DNA from: Verrucomicrobiaceae bacterium | GTDB lineage: Bacteria > Verrucomicrobiota > Verrucomicrobiia > Verrucomicrobiales > Verrucomicrobiaceae | Assembly: GCA_024232965.1 (NCBI GenBank) | Contig: JACKQF010000007.1 | Span: 303,075-367,074, forward strand | Direction of reading: 5' to 3' | DNA: 64,000 bases | In this document: in pieces, positions 44,101 through 48,559 of the stretch | Numbering within the stretch: position 1 is the first letter of the stretch | Layout: every line of letters begins with the position of its first letter | The notes under the pieces: model-generated | Told to the model about the DNA's origin: nothing | What the model saw: only the letters and a program-made list of their open reading frames with translations | The model's database searches: none | Made by a program: the position numbers and the translations under genes

Positions 44101-46560
44101 CACTCCGCTGGTGTCCACCGCAACCGGCACCGCACTCTGCGTCGTGCTGCCATCGCCGAGCTGGCCATTCGAGTTCAGTCCCCATGCCGCCACCGTGCCA
44201 TCCGAGCACAGAGCAATGCTGTGGCTGGTTCCCGCCGCAACGGCCACCACCGTCTTCCCGGCGAGCACCCCGCTGGTAAGTTCCGCCACCGGCACCGGCA
44301 CTGTCCGCTGAGTTAGGCTGTTGTCGCCGAGCTGGCCATTGTCGTTGCTGCCCCAGGCAAACGGGCGGTTACTCTTCCACACCAGCACCAGATCATTGCC
44401 CGTGCCGCCGTAGTAGCTCACCACAAACTCATACGTCAGCCCGCCGTAGCTCAAGGACACCGTCTGCCCCTGCGTCAGGTTATCAAACGTCCCGCTGATG
44501 AAGCCGAGCCCGGTGTTCTCCACCACCATCAACTCGGTGCCCGCTACCGGGGTGTGATCCAGCGTCAGAGTGGCCGTGCTGCCGCCAGTGATCGTTGGAG
44601 CAGATGAAGTTGCGGGCACTTCCGTCCCGGTGGTGTAGGTAGCCGTGATGGAGCCAAACGGCGGTACGTTTCCCGCCCCCTGAATCGCGAAATCATACGC
44701 CGCTTCATTGATGTCGCTGTTGTTGACTGTGATCGTGGCGACACGCGGGCCCCCTGCCGAGGGATCGAAGGTCACCGTGAAGGTCGCGCTGCCGCCGGGA
44801 GCAATCGGGCTTGCGGGCGTGAGGCTGCCGACAGTGAAATCCGCCGCGTAACCGGTGCCGGACACCACGATGGAACTGACCGTCAAATTGCCCACCCCCG
44901 TGTTCTCCACGGTGAAAGTGCGCACCACGGTGCCACTGGAAACGTCGATGCTGCCGAAGTCGGTGTGGTCGGCGATGTCGGGCGTGGTGTCGCCGTCTGC
45001 AATGGGTAGGGCGTTGCCAGTGATGTTGATTTCGGAAGGAGGCGGTGCCGCCACGAAGCCCAGGGTGTGATTGGCCCCCTGACCGCTGATGACCTTGGTA
45101 AACAGTTCACTGGCGGCCAGCGTGCTCGTGTCCACCGCCACCGGCACGGCCCTTTGCGTCGTGCTGTTGTCACCGATCTGCCCGCTGCTGTTGACTCCCC
45201 ACGCCGCCGCCGTGCCGTCCGAGCACAATGCCATGCTGTGACCACTCCCCGCCGCGATGGCCACCACCGTCTTGCCAAAGAGCACCGATGTCCCGGAGGC
45301 TGTGTTCACTGCCACCGGGGTGGTGCGCTGAGTCGCCGTGCCGTCACCCAGCCGGCCACTGTTGTTGAATCCCCATGCCGCCACGGTGCCGTCCGTGCAC
45401 AGCACCATGCAGTGAGCATTCCCCGCCGCGATGGCCACCACCGTCTTGCCGGAGAGCACCCCGCTGGTGTTCACCGCCACTGGCACCGTGCTCTGCGTCG
45501 TGCTGTTAATGCCGAGCTGGCCATTGCTGTTGAGCCCCCACGTCGCCACCGTGCCATCCGAGCACAGAGCCATGCTGTGAGAGGCCCCCGCCGCGATGGC
45601 CACCACCGTCTTGCCGGAGAGCACCCCGCTGGTGTTCACCGCCACCGGCACCGTGCTCTGCGTGGTGCTGCTGTTGCCGAGTTGGCCGTTGGTATTGAGT
45701 CCCCACGTCGCCACAGTGCCATCCGAGCATAGCGCCATGCTGTGAGAGGCCCCCGCCGCGATGGCCACCACGGTCTTGCCGGAGAGCACCCCGCTGGCGT
45801 TCACCGCCACTGGGGCGGTGCGCTGGGTCGTCGTGCCGTCACCCAGTCGTCCGTTCAGGTTGTAGCCCCACGCCGCCACCGTGCCGTCCGAGCACAGCGC
45901 CAAGCTATGAGAACTCCCCGCCGCGACGGATACCACCGTCTTGCCGGAGAGCACTCCACTGGTGGTCACCGCCACCGGTACCGTGCTCTGGGTCGTGCTG
46001 CTGTTGCCGAGCTGGCCGGTGGAATTGAGTCCCCACGTCGCCACCGTGCCGTCCGAGCACAGCGCCACACTGTGGGCAAATCCCTCTGCGAGAGCCACGA
46101 CCGTTTTGCCCGAGAGCACCCCGCTGGTGTCCACCGCGGTCGGCACGTTGCGCTGGGTCGTGCTGCCATCGCCGAGCTGGCCGTTGCCGTTGCTGCCCCA
46201 GGCCACCGGGCGGGTGTTCTTCCAGACCAGCACCAGATCGTTGCCCGTGCCACCATAGTAGTTGGCCACGAACTCAAATGTCTCGCCGCCATAGATCAGC
46301 GAAACCGTCTGCCCCTGCGTCAGGTCGCTGAACTCACCGCTGATGAAGTCCAGCCCCGTGTTTTCAATCACCTTGAGGTCCGTCCCGGCAACAGGCGCGT
46401 AACCCAACGCAAGAGTGGCCGTGCCGCTGGCAGTGTAACCGGCGCCGGACGCCCCCACATCGGTGGCCGAAGTGAAAGTCACCGTGACGCTGGCATGCGC
46501 GGGAATCAGAAACGCAAAGAGCGCGAGTGCGGCGAGAGAGAGTCGGCGGAGTGAGTTCAT
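24673..46560 (-). CDS. Giant secreted RCC1-propeller/choice-of-anchor D repeat protein (7295 aa)
   Basis: A single 21.9-kb frame. The ATG at 46560 gives a signal peptide (MNSLRRLSLAALALFAFLIP, then AHA). Residues 1-3540: six modules, each with a ~65-residue beta preface (ending YYGGTGNDLVL), seven RCC1 repeats and, except module 5, an ASH/choice-of-anchor D domain with the HTDFG motif; module 5 ends in a fibronectin-III-like segment. Then: repeated beta-helix/autotransporter-like segments (GGDDTVTIGDLTGFTG type), a glycine-rich domain (about 4333-4593), seven repeats of the PAISYYD/DLKYV type (about 4880-5215), further beta segments, an ASH domain, a cadherin/Ig-like domain (about 6713-6810), and a C-terminal module (about 6820-7295) shared with the neighbouring giant protein. 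No LPXTG, PEP-CTERM or T9SS signal recognised. Likely a surface adhesin or scaffold; ligand unknown. Confidence 0.9.
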   Translation of the reverse strand: MNSLRRLSLAALALFAFLIPAHASVTVTFTSATDVGASGAGYTASGTATLALGYAPVAGTDLKVIENTGLDFISGEFSDLTQGQTVSLIYGGETFEFVANYYGGTGNDLVLVWKNTRPVAWGSNGNGQLGDGSTTQRNVPTAVDTSGVLSGKTVVALAEGFAHSVALCSDGTVATWGLNSTGQLGNSSTTQSTVPVAVTTSGVLSGKTVVSVAAGSSHSLALCSDGTVAAWGYNLNGRLGDGTTTQRTAPVAVNASGVLSGKTVVAIAAGASHSMALCSDGTVATWGLNTNGQLGNSSTTQSTVPVAVNTSGVLSGKTVVAIAAGASHSMALCSDGTVATWGLNSNGQLGINSTTQSTVPVAVNTSGVLSGKTVVAIAAGNAHCMVLCTDGTVAAWGFNNSGRLGDGTATQRTTPVAVNTASGTSVLFGKTVVAIAAGSGHSMALCSDGTAAAWGVNSSGQIGDNSTTQRAVPVAVDTSTLAASELFTKVISGQGANHTLGFVAAPPPSEINITGNALPIADGDTTPDIADHTDFGSIDVSSGTVVRTFTVENTGVGNLTVSSIVVSGTGYAADFTVGSLTPASPIAPGGSATFTVTFDPSAGGPRVATITVNNSDINEAAYDFAIQGAGNVPPFGSITATYTTGTEVPATSSAPTITGGSTATLTLDHTPVAGTELMVVENTGLGFISGTFDNLTQGQTVSLSYGGLTYEFVVSYYGGTGNDLVLVWKSNRPFAWGSNDNGQLGDNSLTQRTVPVPVAELTSGVLAGKTVVAVAAGTSHSIALCSDGTVAAWGLNSNGQLGDGSTTQSAVPVAVDTSGVLSSKTVVAIAAGNVHSLAICTDGTVAAWGYNGYGQLGDGSTTQSTVPVAVDTSGALSGKTVVAVAAGYYHSVALCSDGTVAAWGNNGNGQLGNNSTTSSSAPVAVNTTFGTSALASKTVVAIAAGYGHSVALCSDGTVAAWGYNGYGQLGNNSTTQSTVPVAVDTTGVLSGKAVVAVAVGTYHNLALCSDGTVGVWGYNFYGQLGNNSTTSSSAPVAVNTSGALSGKTVVEVAAGQFHSLALCSDGTAAAWGYNGYGQLGDSSTTQTLVPVAVSTSTLATGERFTKVVSGQYAVHTLGLVAAPLAPEINITGNATTIVDGAFTPNASDHTDFGSIDVAAGTVVRTFTVENTGVIDLTVSSIAVSGTTYSADFTAGSLTPAGPIVPGGSATFTVTFDPSAGGQRTATITVNSNDIDEAAYDFAIWGTGTLPSIGSITATYTTGMEVPATSSAASIAGGSTFTPTLDYAPVAGTELMVVENTGLGFISGTFSNLAQGQTVTFSYGGTTYEFVANYYGGTGNDLVLAWKNTRPLAWGFNSTGQLGDNSTTQRNVPTAVDTSGVLAGKTVLSVATWESFSLALCSDGTVASWGINVYGQLGNGSNTPSLVPVAVDASGVLSGKTVVDVAAGSVHSLALCSDGTVAAWGFNTFGQLGDGSTTPSSVPVAVNTSGVLAGKTVVAIAVGVSHSVALCSDGTVAAWGANDQGQLGDNGTTYSSVPVAVEHSGALADKTVVAIAAGYAHSLALCSDGSVATWGYNTFGQLGDGSTTRSLVPVAVDTIGVLAGKTVVAVAAGYYYNLVLCSDGTVAAWGQNLYGQLGTNSTTQSLVPVAVNTSGVLSGKTVVAVGAGQYHSLALCSDGTAAAWGRNVSGQLGDNSATQRLVPVTVNASALVGGERFAKVISGGGGHTVGLVVTPPLPEINLIGNATTIVDGDTSPDVADHTDFGDADVPGGSVVRTFTVENTGTAELTVSSIAASGTNAAEFTVGSLTPASPIPVNGSATFTVTFAPSSLGPRYATITVNNDDTDEAVYDFAIQGTGTDPVGSITATYTTVTEVPATSLAPRIVGGSTATLALGFTPAVGAELKVIDNTGADFISGEFGNLAQGQTLVLSYGGVIYEFVANYYGGTGNDLVLVWKKNRPLAWGYNFYGQIGDSSTTHRLLPTAVDTSGVLSGKTVLSTAAGGAFSIALCSDGTLAVWGYNGYGQLGDNSTTHRTTPVAVDASGVLAGKTVVAIAAGQNHSLAVCSDGTVAAWGYNAQGQLGDNSTTNSRVPVAVDTSGALSGKTVVAVSAGVSHSVALCSDGTVATWGLNTNGQLGDNSTTQSLVPVAVNTSGVLSGKTVVAIAAGASHSMALCSDGTVAAWGLNTNGRLGDNTATQRNAPVAVNTASGTSALFGKTVVAIAAGNAHSMALCSDGTVAAWGLNTNGRLGDNTTTQRTAPVAVNTASGTSALFGKTVMAIAAGNAHSVALCSDGTAAAWGLNTNGQLGDNSTTQRLAPVAVNTNTLAAGELFTTVAVGMVANHTLGFVAAPPEPEINLTGNSITILDGDTSPDAADHTDFGSAEVASGSVVRTFTVQNTGTSMLTVSSIAVSGTHAADFTVGSLTPASPVPINGSATFTVTFDPSAGSLRTATITVNSDDSDEAAYDFAIQGTGVLGNLSATYTTGTEVPVSSSAVTIGSGSTVTLTLGYAPVAAVELMVVQNTGLAFISGEFSNLAQGQTVTLSYGGVTYEFVANYYGGTGNDLVLVWKNQHAMAWGLNIVGQIGDNSTTQRNVPVAVDTSGVLAGKTVVSVAAGNVHSLAVCADGTVVAWGRNVVGQLGDNSTTNSSVPVAVDTSGVLAGKTVVAVAAGQIHSLALCSDGTLAAWGGNSNGQLGDNSTVNSSVPVAVNTSLGLAGKTVVAIAAGQFHSLALCSDGTMAAWGLNTYGQLGNGTTTQATRPLAVSTGGGLAGKTVVAIAGGESHSLALCSDGTVAAWGRNTSGQLGNNSTTQSNNPVAVNTSGVLAGKTVTSVAAGQFHSVAGCSDGTAVAWGYNLYGQIGNSANSNVIVPVAVDASGVLSGKTVVSVAAGYIYSLALCSDGTLAAWGYNAQGQLGNDSTTNSNVPVAVDAGTLAIGERFTQASGGNTASHNLALVAAPPPPPTVVTGIAHSITATSATLAGSVNAEGYDATVSFEYGTTTSYGTTVTAAESPVSGSSDTAVSAAISGLTPATTYHYRVLGTNIVGPSQGEDATFTTSIDDVNATYTTGNEVPVTVGKAFLSGATATLTLGYAPVAGTELTVIDNTGLDFIDGEFSNLAQGQTVTLSYGGVSYKFVANYYGGTGNDLVLAWKNTRAMAWGYNFFGQIGDSSTTNRLAPAAVLTSGVLAGKTVVDVAVGGYHCVALCSDGTLAAWGYNNVGQLGTSSTTNSSVPVAVDTSGVLSGKKVVRVAAGLYHSLAVCSDGTLTAWGYNSDGQLGIGSTTQSTVPVAVDTSGVLAGKTVVSAAAGNYHSVALCSDGTLAAWGANNYGHLGNGTTTQSTVPAAVDTSGVLAGKTVVAIAAGERYCAVVCSDGTAAGWGDNTSGQLGNNLINYSVVPLAVDTSGLLAGKAVVSIAAGTSHSVALCSDGTVAAWGNNSNGQLGNNSTTQSKFPVAVNTSGVLAGKTVVAVAAGGTHSMAVCSDGTMASWGYNGYGQLGNNSTTQSLVPVAVSTSTLGAGERFVQASSGQAANHTLALVATPPAAPEIAVSGNGVDITDGDTTPSTADHTDFGSAGVAGGSVARTFTITNSGPGDLTLAGTAPDYVTLSGAGAAHFSVTTQPSSATVISGGGTQTFTITFDPSTGGAQTATVSIANDDSDENPFTFDITGTGVPYTVTNSGGVLTITDGDGSVNGITIGVSGGNLILTDAGSGLNQSIPLAGLTEIVINPEGGDDTVTIGDLTGFTGSVTVNEGTGTDNVVVNGPVSTGGGGFTIHATGDITIAGSVQTGGGAIDLFADSDSDGSGDLIVAASGSLASGAGSMDLKGADMDLSGPVSGTSTLAIVPSVPGTTIGLGGGAGDFALSDAELGNLTDGFSSITIGNAGSGDIGIDTASFLDPLTLLTGGDVNDAAGTDLTLAEGGALSNGSVQPGGSSAVGELSVSGSLDLAGTLVVDINTTGTAGTDYDTVSSSGAVNLSGGLSFNNLAGYVPDFGDSFTLVSRTGGTGTFAGLPEGAVVTPDFLGSGRGLRITYMGGDGDDVVAYVPDPLVVGFSFKPTLVSGTDPHGFENATFTFRFETPDLFYSNLGGGAMAVTSSAQMTITGATNPNVNGTYAVVDNDSSGEVALAPYAYGDAFIVDTTANGIEYTFSSENVTVGFFAQAPEVTTPIPGDPVSASDFVGLTFSVPNFTLNSTAGNGTFSFTAETSAAAGPEIQVAGNSVDIASGDITPATADHTDFGATPVFGGTVVRTFTVSNAGSGDLNLTGTPKVAVSGTNAADFTVTLAPSTPIAGGAGSTFQVTFDPSALGVRTATLSIASDDSDENPFTFGIQGAAEDTTLVTQSYSVGGSSNSLTIPAGVTSLFITATGAAGGDGSGGARDGGSGAVMGGTFPVSGGDVLDVYVGQRGETFGGDSRRGGGGGGGSAVILNGTNVLVAAAGGGGGGRGGQGTGGGASTNSTPGGGTAGGDLGGAGGGGFNAAGTDVSGAGPTDATGGGAGTLTGIGAGGTRDTANIGGAGGAGWGGGGGSDGQGGGGGGGYRGGDGAANNLSDPQGSGGDSFFNTTLGTSVTAVAGTQGGANAQSNAGQGQVVISYAVPNVPEIAVSGNSVDIANGDTTPEAGDHTDFGSVAVAGGSVARTFTINNTGTVGLNLTGAAPEYVTVSGAGAAQFSVTTQPASATVTSGGGSQTFIITFDPSAGGAHTATVSIANDDGDENPFTFDITGNGIPYTVTNSGGVVTITDDTGDVNGITVSVSGGNLIITDAGSGLNQSIPLAGLTSLVINPGAGDDTVTIGDLTGFTGSVTVNEGTGTDNVVVNGPVSTGGGSFTVSATGDITIAGSVQTGGGAIDLFADSDTDGNGDLIVQAGAAAGWATQSVDTSTRGDYTSLAVVNGKPAISYYDVTNGDLKYVIANDASASTWGTPVTVDATGDVGQYTSLAVVDGKPAISYYDVTNGDLKYVIANDASGSTWGTPISLDTAINSGQYASLAVVDGNPAISYHDFDNGDLKYVRANTASGTLVGDWGTPQTLDSTGIVGQFTSLLVVNGNPAISYYYPNNADLKYVRADDASGTSWGAQQTLDSTGIVGLYTSMAIVDGNPAISYHNGLNFDLKYVRASDASGTSWGTPVTLDSATVVGQYTSLAVINGNPAISYYDDSTDDLKYIRANTSSGTLAGDWDAPETVESTGTVGQFSSLAEVNGQPAISYSSVGDTALKFARLQTATSQGSLASSSGQIDLKGAGMVLGGPVSGTNALTIAPSVASTTIGLGGGAGDFALDDTELGNLADGFSSITIGDTTSGTGTVTADTATFNDPITLAGGSIVDGAGTDLTLSPNAVLDGSVKPGGSGALGDLNASGALSLGDGSGVTFEVSGAATHDTITAAGAVNIGTGVTATFTSLASYTPTGGESFTLISRTGGTGTFDGLPEGALIPNFLGSGLTAVITYAGGDGDDVVVAVSSVLAAVDGSGNLIIGGGSGADGITVAVVGGNVVITDNTTGATTTIPLSSITGPNGITISPADGDDTVTIGDMTGYTGPITVDATTGNNDVVVNGPVNTGGADFVVTATGNITINGSVQTAGGAIDLFADSDSDGSGDLIVAAAGSLASGAGSMSLRGANMDLSGPVSGTSTLAIVPSVPGTTIGLGGVTGEFDLDDAELALITDGFSRITIDGDLVDTLAEDFSGGTPPAGFDTSFDATVGSPTVSFAGGNANFNGANDLYRTYVRSLDTGYYSRDFVAEITVTQGSWLGFFGMGVGTPTGGSNEPGVPQLTFRLPPGTGQVSAYDNVGGPPPFGILGDGTHRLRLTWNATAKTALFEVDKDYAGGPFVADLTSAVVDGSDNGFDATNSRIFFGGAAGMVFDDLTITTGGRSDIVVNSASFNDPVTLVGGSIVDGSGTDLTLSPDAVLDGSILPGGSGTVGALHTAGALELGNGSSVPFEFGGATAAGTDYDTITATGAVNIGTGVTATFTSLASYTPSAGDSFTLISRTGGTGTFDGLPEGALIPNFLGSGLTAVITYAGGDGDDVVVAVSSVLATVDGSGNLTIGGGSGADDISVAVVGGNVVVTDNTTGATTIIPLSSITGPNGITISPAGGDDTVTIGDMTGYTGPITVDATGAGNNDVVITGPVNTGGADFIVTATGNVTLSGAAADVTTGGGAFTIVADSDANGSGIFASTDPGSAVDTTGTPDGVVSITGADIDMLGTINAGAAQVAFLPSVADAPIAFFGGNRAIADGFDDETGAQPPAGWNVTLGSAANATENAGAVTLNPSSGSTRIVSTGLPSIDPALGTVSVSVDLASLSGGECVFGLSDAGATSFFTVQLDRATGQVRTSALPVGGSTDSINAFVLAGYSGGPVTLNLEADADGYRVFTDYGGGYDTGFLTWASRGHPEGFTLDSIGYDMFGLLQQTSSPTVGAAVFDSFDAHVDGFMLGDAELDLVTTSAQIAVGDSNSGDVIFGEAISLANASTLEVVSGGAVAPGGSSAAGEIRIDDDFVIGDGSTVPFEFGGATAAGTDYDTITATGAVTIGAGVTATFSSLSGFTPSAGDVFTLISRTGGTGTFDGLPEGATIPNFLGSGLVATISYVGGDGDDIVLRLGSPDIVVEQPAGTNLIDGSASVDFGTLAQGSATRTFTIKNIGSADLTGLGITIDGTNPTDFSVTTSPVAPVSAPSGSTTFVVTFTPGGFGTRTAALHIDSNDPDETPFDITLTGSGANLAPVLDNPIDDQIAVAGYAFSFTIPSTVFSDPNSGQTFSYGLSALPGWLSYNAMTGELSGTPVLGDVGTLTIVLTATDSGSPPLSATDTFVIEVLPARPLPVDPGAGDESTGLISGNDAPEMAGQTFAGLFDYTLNGSGNILAHMNTAGPAGATADAGVFSDAAGTLDLLAREGDAMAPGVLSGTFLDFRLTDSGNGFFLSQATGPGTTTANDYLGFVDDGLAVTSYVREGTQFATIYRGLAVARNSDSAAFPAALLLGGAITSSNDTGIFGADGTTASTYPLAQEGTLIIGTMKLGTVANRVVVSASGTAVYYATLTGTPLTANAAVFKQSLSPGSSPTLLAQKSGNAPGVTDAVFNAFYGESVDPNGNALIEATLKTNAALGITAANDEGLWAERAGSLALVIREGDPVDGVQLSRVDRHSYLADGTVVVRGLLKGTGVTAANDGVIFTVSPLGVVDVLLREGDAVADLGNSQIAAITRFDVSATGHYVAWFTLVSGSGDTTSLNNIALVKGQVGSVGHDLTLRKGEDYFYNGAVRTLYGFLLTDGVANTAGGTGGQGSAVNDAGTIGVGLYFSDTTQGIFVGP
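30914..31925 (-). repeat. Seven ~47-residue repeats (PAISYYD / DLKYV type)
   Basis: Seven consecutive units with the pattern (Y/F)(T/S)S(L/M)xxVxGxPAISY, then about 6 residues, DLKYVxA, then TLDSTGIVGQ-like linkers. The count of seven and four-strand-like pattern suggest one seven-bladed sialidase/BNR-like propeller inside the giant protein. Fold is inferred. Confidence 0.8.
32780..33560 (-). repeat. Glycine-rich low-complexity domain of the 7295-aa protein
   Basis: Encodes a ~260-residue Gly-rich region with runs such as RRGGGGGGGSAVILNG and AAAGGGGGGRGGQGTGGG between ordinary beta segments (VGQRGETFGG). The hydrophobic pattern between Gly runs resembles the glycine-rich domain of ALK-like and similar extracellular proteins, which form packed polyglycine helices. 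Confidence 0.75.
35930..37390 (-). repeat. RCC1 module 6
   Basis: Preface starting with the NEVPVTVGK-type sequence, then seven RCC1 repeats (from MAWGYNFFGQIG to MASWGYNGYGQLG). An ASH domain follows at about 35930-35550. Confidence 0.88.
37391..39135 (-). repeat. RCC1 module 5
   Basis: Seven RCC1 repeats from MAWGLNIVGQIG to LAAWGYNAQGQLG. It differs from the other modules by ending in a fibronectin-III-like segment (SATLAGSVNAEGYDATVSFE) instead of an ASH domain. Confidence 0.88.
39136..40980 (-). repeat. RCC1 module 4
   Basis: Seven RCC1 repeats from LAWGYNFYGQIG to AAAWGLNTNGQLG, then an ASH domain (INLTGNSITILDGDTSPD). Blades 5 and 6 are nearly identical to one another (GLNTNGRLGDN twice), a very recent internal duplication. 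Confidence 0.88.
40981..42810 (-). repeat. RCC1 module 3
   Basis: Seven RCC1 repeats from LAWGFNSTGQLG to AAAWGRNVSGQLG, then an ASH domain (INLIGNATTIVDGDTSPD). Confidence 0.88.
42811..44660 (-). repeat. RCC1 module 2
   Basis: Seven RCC1 repeats from FAWGSNDNGQLG to AAAWGYNGYGQLG, then an ASH domain (INITGNATTIVDGAFTPN). Confidence 0.88.
44661..46480 (-). repeat. RCC1 module 1
   Basis: Follows the signal peptide. Seven RCC1 repeats from VAWGSNGNGQLG to AAAWGVNSSGQIG, then an ASH domain (INITGNALPIADGDTTPD). Confidence 0.88.
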
Positions 46561-47131
46561 GGGCTGAGAGGGAGAGGTCCGTCCTGAGCAGCCCACCATG
46601 CTGCCAGATCAGCTTGCGCGATTGACAGGGGAGCGGATCGCTCTTGTGGGGAGAGTGACGGAATTGAGTGAAAATTGACCGTATGAAGAAAGTCTTACAC
46701 CCGAGGCAGCGGCGCGTTCACAGGTCAAGCATGCGACTCTCAGCGAGGCGATCAATGCTAAACAATCGTCAAGGGAGAGGACAATCGGATAAATTGCTTA
46801 TTATTATATAAATATATTGCTTATTCGTCTGAATTCTTCCCAGTCAATATTTATGGGGATCCCGTCGTGCGAGTGGGAGTGCCATCGTCCTCATTCTTGT
46901 GGATTTCCGTCGTGAGGTTCCGTTAAAGATGCCGCCGTGCGGAAGACAGCTATGCTCTGGCTCGCATCACGACTTCCTGCTGCAACGAAAAAGCATTCAA
47001 CTTCTCTAGACGGTCAACCAATCTGATGAGCTGACAGGGTAGCACGAGGCGATAGTCGCCCCCCCCGCGTATTTTCGAAAGGAAGGGATGCGTCTCGGGT
47101 GGATTTCCCTTCTTATCCCAGAGCGCCTGTG
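46561..47131 (-). promoter_or_regulatory. AT-rich intergenic region between the two giant genes
   Basis: A 571-bp gap with no gene. Positions about 46790-46860 are strikingly AT-rich against a GC-rich background. On the minus strand a perfect TATAAT (plus-strand 46803-46808) stands 243 bp before the start of the 7295-residue protein, but no good -35 is found 16-18 bp upstream of it; a TTGACT lies at 46842-46847, too far away. It probably contains the promoter and a long leader of the larger giant gene. The part near 47080-47112 holds a possible terminator of the other giant gene. Confidence 0.45.
47082..47112 (-). terminator. Weak candidate terminator after the 4169-aa gene
   Basis: GAAGGGA at 47082-47088 pairs with TCCCTTC at 47106-47112 (7-bp stem, 17-nt loop), 20 bp past the stop codon. 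On the minus strand it is followed by C then TTTCGAAAATA, only a short T run. A palindrome TTTCGAAA is at 47073-47080. Confidence 0.3.
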
Positions 47132-48559
47132 TTATGGCCCGACGAAGATGCCCTGAGTGGTATCGCTGAAGTAGAGCCCGACGCCGATCTGGCCTGCGTC
47201 GTTGACTGCCGCGCCTTGACCACCGCTGCCACCAGCGGTGTTCGCGACGCCGTCGGTCATCAGGAAGCCGTAGAGCGTGCGCACCGCACCGTTGTAAAGG
47301 TAGGACTCGCCCTTGCGCAGCACGAAGTCATAGCCCGGTGTCCCGACTTGGCCTTTCACCAGCGCGATGTTGTTGAGCGTGGTGGCATCGCCGCTGCCAC
47401 TCACCAAGGTGAACCATGCAACGTAGTGACCTGTCGCACTGACATCAAAACGAGTGATGGCGGCGATCTGGCTATTACCCAAATCCGCTACCGCATCACC
47501 TTCGCGCAGCAGCACGTCCACCACTCCGAGCGGAGAGACCGTGAAGATCACGCCGTCATTGGCGGCAGTGACGCCGGTGCCCTTGAGCAAGCCGCGCACC
47601 ACCACGGTGCCATCGGCCAAATAGCTATGGCGATCCACACGGCTCAGCTGTACCCCGTCCACGGGATCGCCTTCACGGATCACCAATGCGAGACTGCCAG
47701 CGCGCTCTGCCCAGAGGCCTTCGTCGTTGGCGGCGGTGATGCCCAAGGCGGCGTTGGTTTTGAGGGTGGCCTCAATGAGGGCGTTGCCGTTGGGGTCAAC
47801 GCTTTCCCCGTAGAACGCATTGAAGACGGCATCGGTGACGCCGGGTGCGTTGCCGCTCTTTTGTGCGAGGAGCGTCGGGCTGCTGCCGGGGCTCAGGCTT
47901 TGTTTGAAGACGGCAGCATTGGCTGTCAGAGGAGTGCCAGTGAGGGTGGCGTAGTAGACAGCGGTGCCGTTGGCGCTGACGACGACACGGTTGGCCACGG
48001 TGCCCAGCTTCATCGTGCCGATGATGAGTGTGCCCTCCTGGGCCAGAGGGTAAGTGGAAGCGGTGGTGCCATCGGCACTAAAGATGCCGGTGTCGTTGTT
48101 GGAGGTAATAGAACCCCCGAGCAAGAGAGTGGCAGGGAAGGCGGCGGAGTCGCTGTTGCGGGCAACGGCCAGACCGCGGTAGATAGTGGCAAATTGGGTG
48201 CCTTCGCGGCAGTAGTTGGTGACCGCCAGACCATCGTCGACGAAGCCGAGATAGTCGTTGACGGTGGTGACACCGGGGCCGGTCGCTTGGCTGAGGAAGA
48301 AGCCATTGCCACCGTCGGTGAGCCGGAAGTCCAAGAAGGTGCCTGAGAGGACCCCGGGTGCCATGGCATCGCCCTCACGAGCAAGCAGGTCGAGAGTGCC
48401 GGCGGCGTTGGAGTAGACACCGGCGTCGGCGGTGGCTCCGGCAGGACCGGCAGTGTTCATGTGGGCGAGGATGTTGCCGTTGCCGTTGAGCGTGTAATCG
48501 AAGAAGCCGCTGAAGGTTTGGCCGGGCATCTGCGGGGCGGGGTTGCCAGAAACGAGCCC
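47132..48559 (-). repeat. 1.4-kb C-terminal module, copy 2
   Basis: Encodes the C-terminal ~475 residues of the 4169-residue protein and aligns to 24673-26100. The protein copies differ at few sites (for example SYVREGTQ versus NYCREGTQ; VGHDLTLRKGED versus PGYDFVLRKGES). Confidence 0.88.

Noticed and set aside
24505..46554. Many long plus-strand open frames opposite the 7295-aa gene (for example 26497-29079, 860 codons, and 30442-32904, 820 codons)
   Set aside because: They are antisense to an uninterrupted, clearly domain-bearing frame. Their translations are Arg/Ala/His/Gly-rich without family motifs and they repeat with the same period as the real gene. High GC codon bias explains them.
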